Below, one piece after another: positions 31,781 to 45,139 of a stretch of 64,000 bases of DNA (its first letter is position 1; each line of letters opens with the position of its first letter). This DNA comes from Lingula anatina (lineage: Eukaryota > Brachiopoda > Lingulata > Lingulida > Lingulidae), in contig NW_019774648.1 of NCBI RefSeq assembly GCF_001039355.2, positions 310,001 to 374,000 on the forward strand, written 5' to 3'. The translations under genes were made by a program, and so were the position numbers. Under the pieces are notes generated by a model that saw nothing but the letters and a program-made list of their open reading frames with translations, had not been told where the DNA came from and made no database searches.

Positions 31781-31911
31781 ATTCTCCTTGAAGAAGAAAC
31801 AGCTCAATTCATAAAAAGAAACTTTACTAAATGTTGAAAAAGGAAAAAGAAAACTCAGACAAATTGAGCAATGGTGTTTCAATATTTGAAATGTGATTCA
31901 ACAAGAATAAA

Positions 31912-33540
31912 AAAAATGAAGAAAGAATCGGCTGTGTATTTGTCAGTATTCAGTGAAAGAGTTAGTAGATATATCAAGGGGGTTAGCTGAGTGGGTTGTT
32001 GGTCTTTGGAATGTGACCTTTTGTCACGTAAATATGAAAGATACGCTCAAAATGATGCGTGTGTGGAGTAGGTACATGACTGGTCCAAGTGTTCAGGGAA
32101 CGTCCAACCTGGTTACTAATTAAATGTAATGCTTTCTTTATGTATTTAGTGATACATTCAAGTGGGGAGGGGGACATTACTCTGTGGAAGCATTTGGAAC
32201 AAAGCCAGGATTATTTGAGGGGGGGTCAGCTGATGCGAAGCCGAACCCCCCCTCCTCCCCCCTTGGCGTGGGGTTCGTGGGCCGCTTAAGGACTACGAAA
32301 AGAATGGTATTTTAAAGGGCAAACGGTGCCATTTGGTAGACTACGGTCTAGGACTATGATTCAGCTACTCAAAATTATATTTTCAAGCGGAGACAATTGG
32401 TGTGAGATTTTTTTTCAGAAATCGAGGGGGGTCAAGGCCCCCTGACCCCTCTCTAAATCCGCATCCGCGCTGTAGTAACTCCAAACGCAGTGGAATGTAT
32501 GGTGTGTAAAACAGAAAATGCCAGGATTACCTACCTACCTACATGTACCTACACAACCTTCTTTTAGCTTGGGGAGTTCAGCCTAATAATAACTCGGTAT
32601 AGCACATTTGGAGAAAAGAAATGAAATCCACTTGCTTTATTCTCAGGAGTAGTATGTGACAGGTTATAAAAAAGATTACCCATTTTGTGTGTTTGAACCT
32701 AAGGGAAATTAATGTTATGATCCGTTATCGAAGGCTTGATCACAGCTGACTCGTTGATGAAAAATGGGTATCCCTTTAATTGATGCATTGGTATGGCACT
32801 CCTGGGCCGGGGGGGGGGGGGGGGGGGGGTCTACACAACGTGTCAGGTTGCTAGCGAAGGGAAGGTGATTTGTCTAGGTTTGGTAATGGCCCGCGAAAAT
32901 CGCCTGCTAGCCATTCATTGGAACTTGAAATACCAGTTTTCATATCTTTTTTCCTCTCTGTGCCAAGGTGAAAAGTGATTTGTTTGTGTTGGAAGAGATG
33001 CATGGCACTTGTTTGGACATGGCGTGTGCTTGCCATGATGACAGCGTGATCCATGGAGTTGGGGAATATTAGCATCTTTGTAAGATCATGTAAATAGTTC
33101 CAAACTTTGGGTGGTGATTGTAAATTTTTGACCACTGGTAACTAATTTCGTGATCATTAATATTATACGTCGTAAAAGAACTGAATTAACAAAATCTCCA
33201 GGGTAATCTTAACTTTGTCTATCAAAGATAAATCAAATAAATCTGAGTTTATGGGGTTCAAGCAAGTGCTTTTTTTTTTGCTGAGAGAGCTAGCAAACCC
33301 GATTTAACCTATCTTGTTTTTATCTCCATTCTACCAACGCGAACCACTGAGTGCAGTCTGCGTCAACATAATAACTAAACGGAAAAGACCTTTGGTAATC
33401 ATTCAACTTTGATCGTCACAGAAGGTGATGAAATAAAATTTTTGGTTGGACTTTGGACTCGTGATCGTGAATCATAGATAATGATTGATGTTTTAAAGCT
33501 TTCCATTGGACTGGTTTCCCTAGAGATAATGAGAGCAGAG
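31912..33540. other. Intergenic, RPL4 to perilipin
   Basis: No gene seen. Contains GC-rich blocks around 32217-32285 and 32420-32470 with runs of G and C (gaggggggtcaaggccccctgacc), possibly a decayed repeat, and a 21-base G run at 32809-32829. Confidence 0.6.
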
Positions 33541-33544
33541 ATGC

Positions 33545-33643
33545 TATTGGCTAAAATTTTCTCTTCTTTGTGCCACCTATAAATAGTGAAAAGAGACTTT
33601 CGTCTTGAAGCTGGAGTCAGACGTGTGACAACTCCTGTGGCAA
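33545..33643 (+). promoter_or_regulatory. Perilipin promoter and noncoding first exon
   Basis: An inverted CCAAT box (attggc, 33546-33551) and a TATA box TATAAATA (33578-33585) precede a candidate first exon. That exon would start near 33608 and end at 33643 before gtaagtaaag. The next exon with an acceptor is at about 34556, where translation starts. The transcription start is inferred from the TATA position. Confidence 0.6.
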
Positions 33644-34565
33644 GTAAGTAAAGCTTTAGGCTACTAATAGAACTGACCGATTGAGCAATGCTATGTAATA
33701 TAGACGACCTGAATACCTAACAGCGCTACATTATAATAGACAGTTTGGAAGGAATATATCTTTTGAGAACTACATAATTTCGACAGGGGTAATCCTAGAA
33801 ATTTCGAGAAACGTTCTTCCATTTTGTTAAAGATTTAGGTCATCATATTTGCTATTTCAAGGTCAGCACAGTTGGGACTAAAAGTTGAATTTTACATGGG
33901 TATGGGAATTTATATGGGCATTGGATATGGGATTTTAACATTTTTACACTTGCACCTAAGAATCTTCTTTCACTAATATATAGAAATATTAAAAATGCTT
34001 ATTTACTGTCTGAAAATATTCTGATTCCTTTCTGAACTAAGCGTGTGTTTGCGTTGTGAATTACCAGTGTGTGTTCGATCACTTTGCTACAAAGTATTCT
34101 TGCAAATATTTACAATATGGAACAATGTGATTTTGTGGCGCATGGCTTGTATTGGCTCATCTACAGTGTAATTTATTAAGGAATATCAAAATTTTACAAG
34201 CACTTCTCTCAAGTCGATCCAGGAAGTAATTATCTTGAGAGTAGCCTGCAAACTTCACATAGCGTTTAATAAGAAACTTGAGATCTTGATATTCATAATT
34301 TTCTATGTCAGTTTAGTTGTACGTTTGAAGACCCAACGACAAAAGGGTGTTTTGGGAGAGCTCTCTTCTTGATACCAATGGTTCACCTGTGAAACTGGTG
34401 ATCATACCTACTTGTGTAAGCCTGTTCATAACATGAAGACGTGAAAATGAAGACGTGGTAGAAATTTTCTACTTTTTGTAATGACTTCAAATTTACATTT
34501 GGTTTAACAGTTACACCTTTATTATCATGATGTCTATATTGTGACCAAATATTCAGTTACAGGTT

Positions 34566-37500
34566 ATGTACCGGAAGAGTTTAGAAAAAAAGATGTCAGA
34601 AGAACAATTCATCACTCGTGTTAGCTCTCTCCCCGTGGTGTCCAGTGCTTGGGGCCAGGTGTCTGATTATTATCTTCGCACCAAGGAGAAGAGCCCTAGC
34701 CTTGTCCAGTATACTCTGAACATGGCAGAGAGCAGTGTGAAGACTGCCTACACAACAGCCCAACCTGTCATTAGCAAGCTGGATGGGCCAAGTAAGGAAA
34801 TACAATAATATATGTTATGATAAAATGCTTTACCTTCCTTGTTGCACTGATATAACGTGAACATGTGTCTCTCTGCAATTTTCTTTATCTTAATGTTTCT
34901 TGATTGGAATTTTAAACTTTGTTTGAACTTTTTAGGGAGTTCTGAATGCTTTTGTAGATAAAGTGTTTATTATTTTGTGTTGTTGAACTGATTTTAGTTC
35001 AGAAGGTGAATGCCATTGCCTGCCAGCAGCTGGATAAACTGGAAGAAAAGTACCCCATTATTTCCAAGGATACTGAAACGGTAGGTTCAGTCGTTGTTTT
35101 GGTGTCTTAAAACTAGGTGAAGTTATCAACTTAATTAATATTTAGATGATCACTTCTTTCAAAAAGGAAAAATGCCAGTTATATATATATATTTACACTT
35201 CACTTATAAGATTTAAAATTACCAGTAAACTTAAAATGAAAATTATTTCTTTAGAACTGCAAACATTTAATTACATGAACATTTTACAGGTAATAGAAAA
35301 AAGTAAGGGAGCATATAACAATGCCATCCAGCCAACTGTGGACAAAGTAAATGCTGTGAAACAGTATGGTGTGGACACCTACAATGGAGTCAAGGATTAT
35401 GGGGTTGAAAAGGTATAAACTCTTTCTAATGGTGATAAATATATGAGGGCTTATTGCATGTTAAAACTATCCGATTCCTACTAGTGTGGGTGACATGAAA
35501 ACATTATATGCTGGGATGTATGTGGGTGCTTTCAATGGCAGTTGGCACGTTTCCAGTGGATGTTGTACTCTCACGTGATACAAAATGGATTTGAGATTTG
35601 TCCCTGACCTTTCATTGGAGTCTAGACAAATGAAACGTGAAGTTTTTAGTAGCAGATAAGATTACCTTATTTTGATGGGAACCTAAATTTTCAGATATGT
35701 GATTTGTGTCCAAGTACCTTCAGTGCAGTTAAATTTTGTCTGGTTTAAAACAGATGCAAATCAAATTTTGCATAGCAGAACAATTTAAGAAAGTAAATGT
35801 AAACTATTGTAAGCTGTCTGATAAACTTTTGTCTGATATTCTTGTTTATGAATTGAACGACATCTTGACAAATTGGACAGCATGGAAGAGGAACTTCAAA
35901 ATTTAAAAGAATGCGGTTAAGTTAAAATGTTGTTGTAAATCACTGTAATGTATCTTTTTGATATTCTAGGTGACCAATGTGAAGAACTTTGCCACTGGCA
36001 CAGTGACTGCTGTGAAGGACTACAGTAGTAGCTCCGTGAACAGTCTTCTGCAATCCAGTTATGGACAGGTAGTGGTTGGGGCTGCAGAGGGCATCCTTGC
36101 CTCTTCAGAGGGATATGTAGAGAAGTACCTGCCACCTGCCCCTGAAGAAGGTATTTTTCCGCAAATTTATTATGACAAGCTCCATGAAATGACAAAGATA
36201 ATGCAACATGGTATTGTAATTAAAGGTTTGTTTCAAAGAACACGTCAATAACATTTTTGTTTATTTCGAAGAGTGATTAAAATGGATTGCTTGTTAAAAA
36301 GTGTATCTATTATGCTAACGGTCCATGTGGGGAATGTTTTCTTTATCAGTGCAGAAAAGACTTAAGATTGTTTGAGATGTTATAGATGTACTCTATATTT
36401 CTTTCTTCAGAAGAAAAGAAGGAAGGGGATGAAGGTGAGGAAGGAGATGAGCAAGATCCACAGGTGCAGACTTCTTTAGCCAGAGTGACATCTCTGAGCT
36501 CCAAGGTGCGACGCAGGATGTATGCACGTGCCATGAAGGAGATGCAGCACTTGCAGGCCCGCAGCAAGGAGACTGTTGCAAATCTTGCCCATACTGTTAA
36601 TTTGGTATGTTATACATCCCAATGGTGAAATTTTAAAACCAGTGGTTTATCTTTGTTCTTTGATAGTAAAAAAAAAACAGTCTAGACTAAACAGTTCTGC
36701 AAATTGAAAAATATGACTGTTGAACTTTGCCCCTTGGCAATTAAAGGATTGAAAACTTTCTAGGGTGATGTGTAAAGGAGTGCAATATTTTGTATAGGGT
36801 AATGTATGAGGAAGTGCAATTTCTTGCACCTAGATGTAAAAAGAAAAATGTTTTACATACTTTCCTTAAAGTCGGGTGAAATGAATACGAGTCGTTAATT
36901 TTCTCTAGATCCAGTATGCCAGGGACAACTTTGAGCTTGCAGCGGAAAAAGTGCACGCTGCTAAGGAGAAGGCATGGAGTGTGTGGGAGGAAGTTAACAA
37001 GGAGGAAGATGAAGAGGAAGTTGAAGGGGAGGAAGGAGAGGAAGGAAAGGAACTCCAGCCACAGGTACTATGAAACTGATTAGGAGTTTAAAAGATTATT
37101 AGTAAACTTTATGCTGAACCCTACATTTGTGTTATTTTAGTAACTGATTGTAGGTGGTTTGATAATAAAGAACTCTCTCCTGAACCAGAATCAAACACTA
37201 CAGAGTGATAAAATTGTCAGTTTTTCTTCAGTTACACAATTATTTTAGTAAATTGTTTACCATTCCAGAAATACGGCTGATAGATTTAATTTTTTTTGTT
37301 CCAGACACTTGAGCGTCGTTCAATTCTTGTTGCTCGCCGCCTCACTCTTCAATTGAAACATGCTCTGGCCATTGTGCCATCTGGAGATCAGCTGCTTCCT
37401 GTATACCTGAGAGAGAGAATGGACAAGGCTAAAACCTACGTAGAAGAAATGTATGGGCATTTTGCAGAGGTAATACCCTGTGTTAGGAGGCTTAGCTGAT

Positions 37501-40188
37501 GTTATTGGCAGATATTAGTTGACTCAAAGAAAAATTGCTGAAATAGTTTCACATTATATATGAATGCAAAATGGAAAAAAAAATGCAATTATAACTTGTA
37601 TTTACCAAAAAGTCCAAGAATGTCATTTGGTCAAAGTTGGTCTTAAAAACCCATTTCCCCATCTGTTGAATTGCAGGCTAAACATTTTGAGGATCTTCCC
37701 AGTTGGATGATGGACCAGGCCAAGGAGAAGTTGACTTATGTGGAGGAATCTGTTGGGAACATGACAGAATATGTTCTCAGCACCAGGGCCCTCAGCTGGC
37801 TGGTAAGTGTGGGATATGTGGACTAAGGGATTAACTAATTTGCTGCTGCTCCAACTTGTTATTAGGATTTCTCCCAGTATTTTGTTTGTGTTTGAAATTG
37901 TTTTCATTATCTCTGCAATTTTGGAGAAGAAATGTAAATAAACCTGATGGAAATCTAATATTTTTAAAAATGTGAATTTTTTAACCCCTGTACAATGTGG
38001 TGTGAACATTGATGATTCAGGATTCACACATTTACATATACATTTTGGAGCAGTAATATTTTGCCTAGTCTTTTTATCACCTCTTATCTATTAGTATTTC
38101 AGCTATAAATAATGTTTGTTTAATGTGTTGGCAACTTGGTGAAACTAATAATTAAAATTTTGATAACTTCTGCTTAGTAGTTCTATAGTGAGTGTATGCT
38201 TTCCTGCTAGTTTTAACAAGGTGGCTTAGTGGCTTAGAATTGAGAATGTCATGGGTGAAAGTTTTCAAGATTCTATGTCTTCATTTTGTGTGTGTTTTTT
38301 TTCACATAGTCTAAATACGATGAGAAATTACAAGCTATGTTTTCAGTATTTTCATTTTATACAACTTTCACCCATGAAACATGGTGTAGAATCTGTACAA
38401 GTACCATTTCAGCTCCATCTTTATTATATTGACCTATCAAGCACACACACATGCACTCAACACTCTACTGCCAGTATCACTAACATTAATTTATGTTTTA
38501 AAATACATATTTTAGATCTAAAAACTTGTACAATCTCAGTATTATTCAAATAACTGGTTTCAACAAGTGCAAAATGTGAATACTGAAAGACATGTAAATT
38601 TATTGATTTTAATGACAGTTTTAAAGTGGTATGAGGTGGAAATGAAATGAAGCTTCCAATAATGGCATCTTACTTTTACTATGGCTAGAAGATATAAAGG
38701 CATCTGCTGAGGAAAATTGATGCCTGTATTTGGATGAAGTTCTATCATGCATAAAAGTGCTAACTCTGTAAAACAGTTTCTACTAATCCAGCTTGATGCC
38801 TATTGCAGATCTGAACTTTCATTGGGATCCATTTGTGTAACTTAACCTGAAAATATGGAACATAAAAGACAGCTCTGCTAAATGATCATCACTGATGACT
38901 GTCTTTCAGTTGCAAGGAAAAAATTGAAGTTCAGTTTCATTTCTCTGTAGGTTGGCAAGAAAGAAGACACTGTTAAATTAGAATAAAGGCATCATAAGGA
39001 TCATGACAGGCAGCCCTTCAATACGGATTAGTAGCTTCAGTCACCGCTTACGTATAAGAGCTTTTCCAGTGGATGTATTTGAACAGTGACAGTAGTGTTA
39101 TGCATTTTTTCTATTAGAAGCTTTTCTTGAAGTTTGACCAAGCTCTCAGTTGCAAATGTTCCAATACTGACATTGTCAATCACAGCTGTATTTTATATAT
39201 ATTAATAGAACTAGCCAGAAGAATGGGATTTACAGACTTTGAATTTGGATTTCTCAATTGTTAACTCTGTGAAGTTACTCCCATTACAACAGTGGAAAGG
39301 GAAAGCTACTGTTTTTCTGTTTTGGATTTAAATATATAAACATTAGTGACCTTAACTCTATGCATTATGCCCAATACGGTGTGGACATTGGAAAGGAAAA
39401 GCTGCTGTTTTACTGCTTGGATTTAAATAAATATCCATTAGTGTCCTTAGTTGCAAAATGGTTTTGTATGTTTTTTGTTTATAAATAATATATCCTATTG
39501 CCAATGAGGTTATTGAAACAATTATGCACGTTCGCTCAATCAAAATACAATTTGTTCATGATACTGTCAATGTTAGCAAAGTGGATGTAAGGTGCTCCCC
39601 TAACAACTTGATGAAAAACGAACTTTGTTTATAATACTCTCTTAACATTGTAGTTATTTTTTTTGCACAAAAATTTTCTTAAGTTCAATATTAATAACTT
39701 AACCAATGTAAATAATGGCACAGAAAAAGCATTACTTACTATAAAATGTGTGTAATATTGGGGGATGACATTACAATATCAAATTAAAAAATTATAATAA
39801 GAATAACAGCAAGATGAATTGGACAGTTTCTTCAACCACACAGTAAAGTAAAAAATGAATTGTACTTATTTCAAGAAATAAATGACAAACACCACAACTA
39901 AACATTTTAATATACAATGACAATCAATTAATGTTAAGCTATTTTTCATTAGTTGCATGTGTGATTTTTTGACAAAAAGACTAAGAAAATGTTTTCTTTG
40001 AATATTTTGAAACTGCTAGGTGTATGTTTAGTAATTCTGTTCTAAATTGTATTCAACAGGTGCCTGATGTGGACCTGGATGCATTTGATATTGAAGATCC
40101 TGATTCTTATGAGGTCAATGGTGGTGTCATCATGAGAGAAGGTGGCCAGGAAGAATACATTGGTTATGTGCCAGCTGTTGAGAAATAG
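34566..40188 (+). CDS. PLIN: Perilipin family lipid-droplet protein
   Basis: Nine coding exons: 34566-34791, 34998-35080, 35290-35412, 35970-36150, 36411-36604, 36909-37064, 37305-37469, 37677-37802, 40060-40188, giving 460 residues in one frame. The start may be 34566 or the methionine at 34593. Residues about 10-100 are the PAT domain (TRVSSLPVVSSAWGQVSDYY, then SVKTAYTTAQPVISKLDGP). Exons 3-4 encode 11-mer amphipathic repeats rich in V-K-x-Y motifs, which coat the lipid-droplet surface. Exons 5-8 form the predicted C-terminal helix bundle and end SWL, followed in vertebrate perilipins by VG. Two acidic insertions (EEGDEQD type in exon 5, EEDEEEVEGEEGEEG in exon 6) interrupt the bundle region. 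Perilipins control lipase access to stored triglyceride. Paralogue assignment (PLIN1/2/3) is not possible; a single invertebrate perilipin is likely. Confidence 0.92.
37803..40059 (+). other. Large last intron of perilipin with candidate alternative exon
   Basis: The longest perilipin intron (2.26 kb). It contains a pyrimidine-rich acceptor at 38941-38950 followed by a short open frame described separately. No other feature is supported. Confidence 0.7.
38951..38986 (+). CDS. Possible alternative last coding exon of perilipin
   Basis: After ttctctgtag, the phase-0 frame reads VGKKEDTVKLE and stops at 38984-38986. The stop overlaps an AATAAA signal (38982-38987). Spliced to the exon ending LSWL it would give SWLVG, the sequence order seen in vertebrate perilipin-2 (NWLVG). 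The product would be 429 residues with a short basic tail instead of the 42-residue acidic one. Needs transcript evidence. Confidence 0.5.
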   Translation, partial: VGKKEDTVKLE

Positions 40189-41805
40189 ATAGCGCCCCAG
40201 TATTCTAAACTACACAAATTTAAATTTTGGTGCTCTTTGAGTTCTCCATTGTAACAATTATAACTGTTGCCTGATCATTGACACCTAGTTCCCAAGTATC
40301 TTGGCTTAAAAATCTGAACCTTAATTTATAGATCATAGATCTGATATGAATGTGATGCTTTCTTAAGGACAATGATATTTTATCCCCATTTTGAAATGAT
40401 AAATGATCAACTGAAAACCGTCTTATCAGTGAGAGCCACTATCAGAGTAAGAATTTCTTAATGACTAACCATGCAGAAATCTGGGCTAGTACCTGGGTTA
40501 AAATCTCAAGTTGAATTATTTTTTCTTAGGCAACATTACTTTTAAACTGTTATATTAAAAAAATATATATATATTGCTTACCCCATGGAAACCAAAAGAA
40601 ACTTGTTGGCTAAAATTCCCATACTGCAATGTTTTGCTAACAAGCAAATCCAACATGATTTTTTTTCTTTATGTACATGGATGAATGATGAATTTCACTG
40701 AATTCAGGTAAAGCATAAGACCAAAGTGGAGGGAAACTAATTTCAGGAATAAATTTTTTTCAACCTCAAGACTTGTTGCTTCAGTTTAATGTGGACATGA
40801 TTGATTTTGTCTTAAAACATTTCACTTACATATAGAGCTACATCTAAGCCACTTGCACCAGTTATTTTAAATGACTAAAATAAATGTGACATGAACCTCA
40901 ATAACCAAGTTGATTCTTTGTTCTACCAAATAGCTTTAAAACTTCAATTTTTTTTTTTTTTTTGTAAATTGACCTATTTGTCCACATCCAGTTCACGAAA
41001 GTCCCATAAATGAACTACTGCATGGACATTGCATAATTATCTCTTACCTCAATATATGGATGTATAGCTGTGAGTGAATAGTTCTTCAAATGAGACTGCT
41101 AGGGAATATTTATGGCACAATTTAAGCAAAAAATATCCGTTAAATCATTTTTATGTACAGACACAGATGNGCCTTGTTTAAGCAATTGGTTTTTCTCTAA
41201 ATAATATTATTCGAAACTATTATGGTGGCATTTGGTCAGGCTTACAAAAATTTGAAATTAAATGCATCATTAATGTCAAGAACCTAGAGTTCAGTAGTTG
41301 CATTAACTGCTAATGCCCCTATTCCACACCACCTAAACATTCCACAAACTGCCAGGATTTGATGAATTGTGAAAAATTGTGGAATTTTGCAGATTTCTTG
41401 TGGAAATCTTTTCTTTGCTTGGGCTTCACTTCCATACTGGACATTCAACATAGAGCACCTTTAGTGCCTCAAACTGGCATGTGAACAACAAGTGGTGTTA
41501 GGTGGAAGACTGGTTCAAAAACTGTGCCAATTTCACAATCGCTCAAGAATGTTAAGAACTGACTGAGAATAAATAAATAATCAGCTAAGAGCTTAAAGAA
41601 TTTATCATGATTAAACTAAGAACTCTGGGATATTTCAGTTTTTGGCAGTTCTTGGAATTGGTTGTCTGTGTGGAATAAGAGCATTAGATATTGATGAAAA
41701 AAAAACTATTACACTGTCTCCAACTGATGACTAAATGAAAATGATCAATGAAAATATTTTACTAATAACATGTATAAGTAACATGTAGCTATTTGGGGCT
41801 AAGGC
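40189..41805. other. Perilipin 3' UTR and intergenic
   Basis: Candidate AATAAA signals lie near 40748 and 40880. No gene follows. An ambiguous base (n) is present at 41170. Confidence 0.6.
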
Positions 41806-41973
41806 AGCATTCAGAACTGGACTAACTAGTCTGAGGGTCAAAAATGGCTGATCCACTTAAACACTTCACCACAGGGAATCTATTCAGTGTCTATTAGCAG
41901 ATAAGATGGCAAGCATTTTAGTTGGTCACCATTTTTGATCTGCAGACTAGTTAGTCCGCTCTTCTGAATTCTG
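41806..41973. mobile_element. Palindromic MITE-like element, copy B
   Basis: The ends cattcagaactggactaact and agttagtccgctcttctgaat are inverted. Inside, the element shares actaactagtc-gagggtcaaa, gatccactt, gtctattagc and ggtcaccat with the element at 2494-2663. It is diverged by point changes but collinear, so the two belong to one family. Confidence 0.75.
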
Positions 41974-43658
41974 TGACCTATTACGGTATGCATTTCGATG
42001 CACACTAAAATTGGAGCATAAGTTAGCTAATTACCTGCGCTATATTTAATGAACCTGCATATTTGGGACAATGAAAGCCAAAAAATGTATAATTTGCTAT
42101 GCAATTTTCATTGTGAATGAACCAATTTAGTCCCCAAATTGGTCATTGATAGGCTGACAGCTTGGCTGGGTAGGTCCACTCCTGAAAAGGTGAAATAATT
42201 TGTATGGTCTTGAGGACATCTATGTAACATTAGTGCAAGCCCAACATCCTCCTTGGAAGAAGTGGGCACTTCTTTTGATGAAGTTACATATGCAAATGAA
42301 AGACAAATGAATCTACATGGATAAATATTTTCTTTTATTGATTCACATAATTATGTATATATTTTTTTCTATTCAAATACAAAGTAATAATATACACTCC
42401 CAAGATAACTGGCCACAGTCCTATGATCACTTAACCTGTATTTAAAGTTCTATGGTTCAGATTTGACTATTTTCATTCAGTTATACAAATAGGCCTCTTC
42501 TTGTCATCTTCTGTACCCATCTGGAATCTTAAACCTTATAATCTCCCTGACTGACATTCTGTGAATTCCTGCTTGTGTTGCATGGGCATTGGAAAGAATC
42601 CAAGGCTTGAATGAATAGAAGTCATGAGATTGCAGTGCAGTTTGAGGACTTTTCAACAGTATTCATTGTTTTTCAACTCTTCACTTGGTTATCCAAAAAC
42701 CAACTTCAGGGCAATGGTCATAATATTTAGTCCTACCAATGGCACTGAAAAAGGGAAAGGCAATATTATACACATATTAAATGAATGTTTGTACCACCCT
42801 ACAATAAGCCAGTGCTGGTGCATATCTCTACTGACCAGTGATTGAAATAACTCTCTGTATTCCTTAAGATTTTATTGGCTTGCCTGTTATAAAGTAAAAT
42901 ATAATAGTTGCAATTAATGAGCATACATACAAGTACATGTGATGAAGAACAAGGGGAAACACAGCTGAGAACTTCTCTGAAGGATTTCTGACGGGTTATG
43001 TTTTCAATACCAAATAACCAGTTTAAAATTATATCCTTTTTTTGTGTAATCAGGTGCCCAAATGATAAAACTAGTAAATGCAATCATTTAATAATAGGCA
43101 ATGCATTTCAAAGTATTTGCAGTGAGCACAGCAAGAAATATCTAGTAATTAGTAGTACTCGAAAAGTAATAGACAGTTACAGTAAGTAATGACAGAGAGG
43201 GCTAATAAAAACCCCAGTTGTTTTCATAGTTTTAAATGGCATTTGTATAATGCTTCTGGAAGTTTCAAGATTATCCCAGAAGATTCTACAAGCTAAAGTG
43301 TCTGCAAACAGCAAAAACATCCTGAAAACTATTAGCTAAGAACTTAGTGTCATCATACCAAAATTTACTTTGTTCTTAAAAGTTCTTCTGATTATCACAA
43401 CAGAATGAATACCCTGAGTCTTAACTGATAACTTGTGAGCACAAAAACATCTAACGCACATTAACCTACCTCTCATAACAGTTCGTATTGATTTTATTAG
43501 ACTTAGCAGCTGGGTTTTCATCCCTGCTTCTTCTCCAAACCCCCGTTGGTCAGAGTAAACTGGAAAGGACAACACAGTTGCTATACTTACATGTTATAAT
43601 GATACTCAAATTCCCACTCTAAGAACAGAAATGACCGGGCTTATGAAAAATAATAATA
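41974..43658. other. Intergenic, no feature seen
   Basis: No conserved coding exon, RNA gene or clear repeat is visible. Short open frames at 42624-42845 and 43336-43575 lack any recognisable family. Confidence 0.5.
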
Positions 43659-43667
43659 CAGTAATTA

Positions 43668-44448
43668 GGGGTCCGCCATATAGATAAACGTCCCAATAAA
43701 ATATTCGCCCCGATAGATACGTCTCTATACATACACGTCTCAATAAATTTACGTCTCGTTAAATTTACGTTCCGATAGATCCACCAACAGATTCCTATAA
43801 ACCCACGTATCTTTAAATCCAGGTACCGCTAGATCCATCTATCTGACATTGTAATCGGCTGAAAGGCCCATATCAACTTGCATTGTGAAATTTAGAACAC
43901 CTTTTTATGTTCTTTTTTGTTTTGTTTTGTTTAGAACACATTTACATGTAAATTCAGAACACTTTTTACGTGTTCGAATGTTGCATTTTGAGAACGCTTT
44001 AAACAGTGGTCTGACGCTAGAACAGTAATTAAGCGTTGTGAAATATAGAACACACTTTTGTTCTTTTTATGTTCTTTCACTGAGTATTGTGTGAAAACCA
44101 TCTAGTAGAATAATATATTGCTGACTGCGTACTGCCGTTTTAAAGAAGTGCATTTTATGTACTGAGTAGTATACCAACCATTTCGAGCAATAGTGTACCT
44201 GTAATGGATCTATCGGTATTTGGATCTAAAAATACGTGGATCTATAGGTATGCGGATTTAAAGGACGTGGGTTTATGAGGACGTCATATCTATAGGAACG
44301 CAAATATATAGGACAGCAGAAAAAAATCGGATCTATCGGTATTTAAATCTAAAAAGACGTTTTTTCCGTTTTTCCTTTATGTATCTATCGGTAACGGGAG
44401 TATAGGGACGTGTAATATTTTGGGACTAAATTTTATCCGTACGTAATC
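43668..44448. mobile_element. Fold-back DNA transposon with 9-bp target duplication
   Basis: A 781-bp element flanked by cagtaatta at 43659-43667 and 44449-44457. Both outer arms of about 190-280 bases are imperfect inverted repeats made of degenerate 20-30-base units built on gatctatcggtat and cgatagatacgtc. The centre holds several copies of agaacac...ttttatgttct short hairpins. No transposase frame. A 9-bp duplication and long, internally repetitive arms are typical of Mutator-like or fold-back elements; superfamily is inference. Confidence 0.75.
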
Positions 44449-44457
44449 CAGTAATTA

Positions 44458-45130
44458 CCATATAATGCTAATAAAACACCATTTCAAAAATGTTCAAGTC
44501 GTTTGACATATGGAAAATTTATTTGGCGACGACAAAAGAAGCAATGACCTGCGAGTCAACGATAATGGCATTAATGCACATATGATGATGACAATTTCAA
44601 TGGCAGTGCTGTGCTGTGCTGTGCTGATGGGGACGTGGCCAGCTCAAGTTTTGACCAGTAGAAAAAAATCGTGCAGTAAGTTATGATCCCTCATTGAGTA
44701 ACAATATCAATTATACTTACATTTTGATAAAAAACGTTCTTCATGGAGAATACATACAGCATTAAGGCATAATAGCATCGCCTCTAGGAGCGAGTATAAA
44801 CCAAACGCCATGTCTGCACTTCCCCTCTCGTCGGTAACCGGAAGTGACGAACTAGGTCAAATATTTCGAAGCACATTTTTTGTAATCTACACCTCTCGAA
44901 ATAAATTGAAAAAATTACTATTATATTGATTTTTAGGGAGAATTGTATCATGAAGTTGATAATAGTTGAGGGACATATTTTTATCATGGAGAATTATCTT
45001 CATGCAAAGTCAATTGTAGATTTTTCTAGACTCACCGACACTATTCTGGAATCTATAAATAGAACACTTTGTAAACAAACACATGTGGTCAATAAACTGA
45101 TGCAAGCAAGCGTTATTGTAAAGTGGCTGG
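44458..45130. other. Intergenic upstream of the secreted sHSP gene
   Basis: No gene recognised. A heat-shock-element-like attctggaat (TTCnnGAA) occurs at about 45043-45052. Confidence 0.5.
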
Positions 45131-45139
45131 TTTACATGC

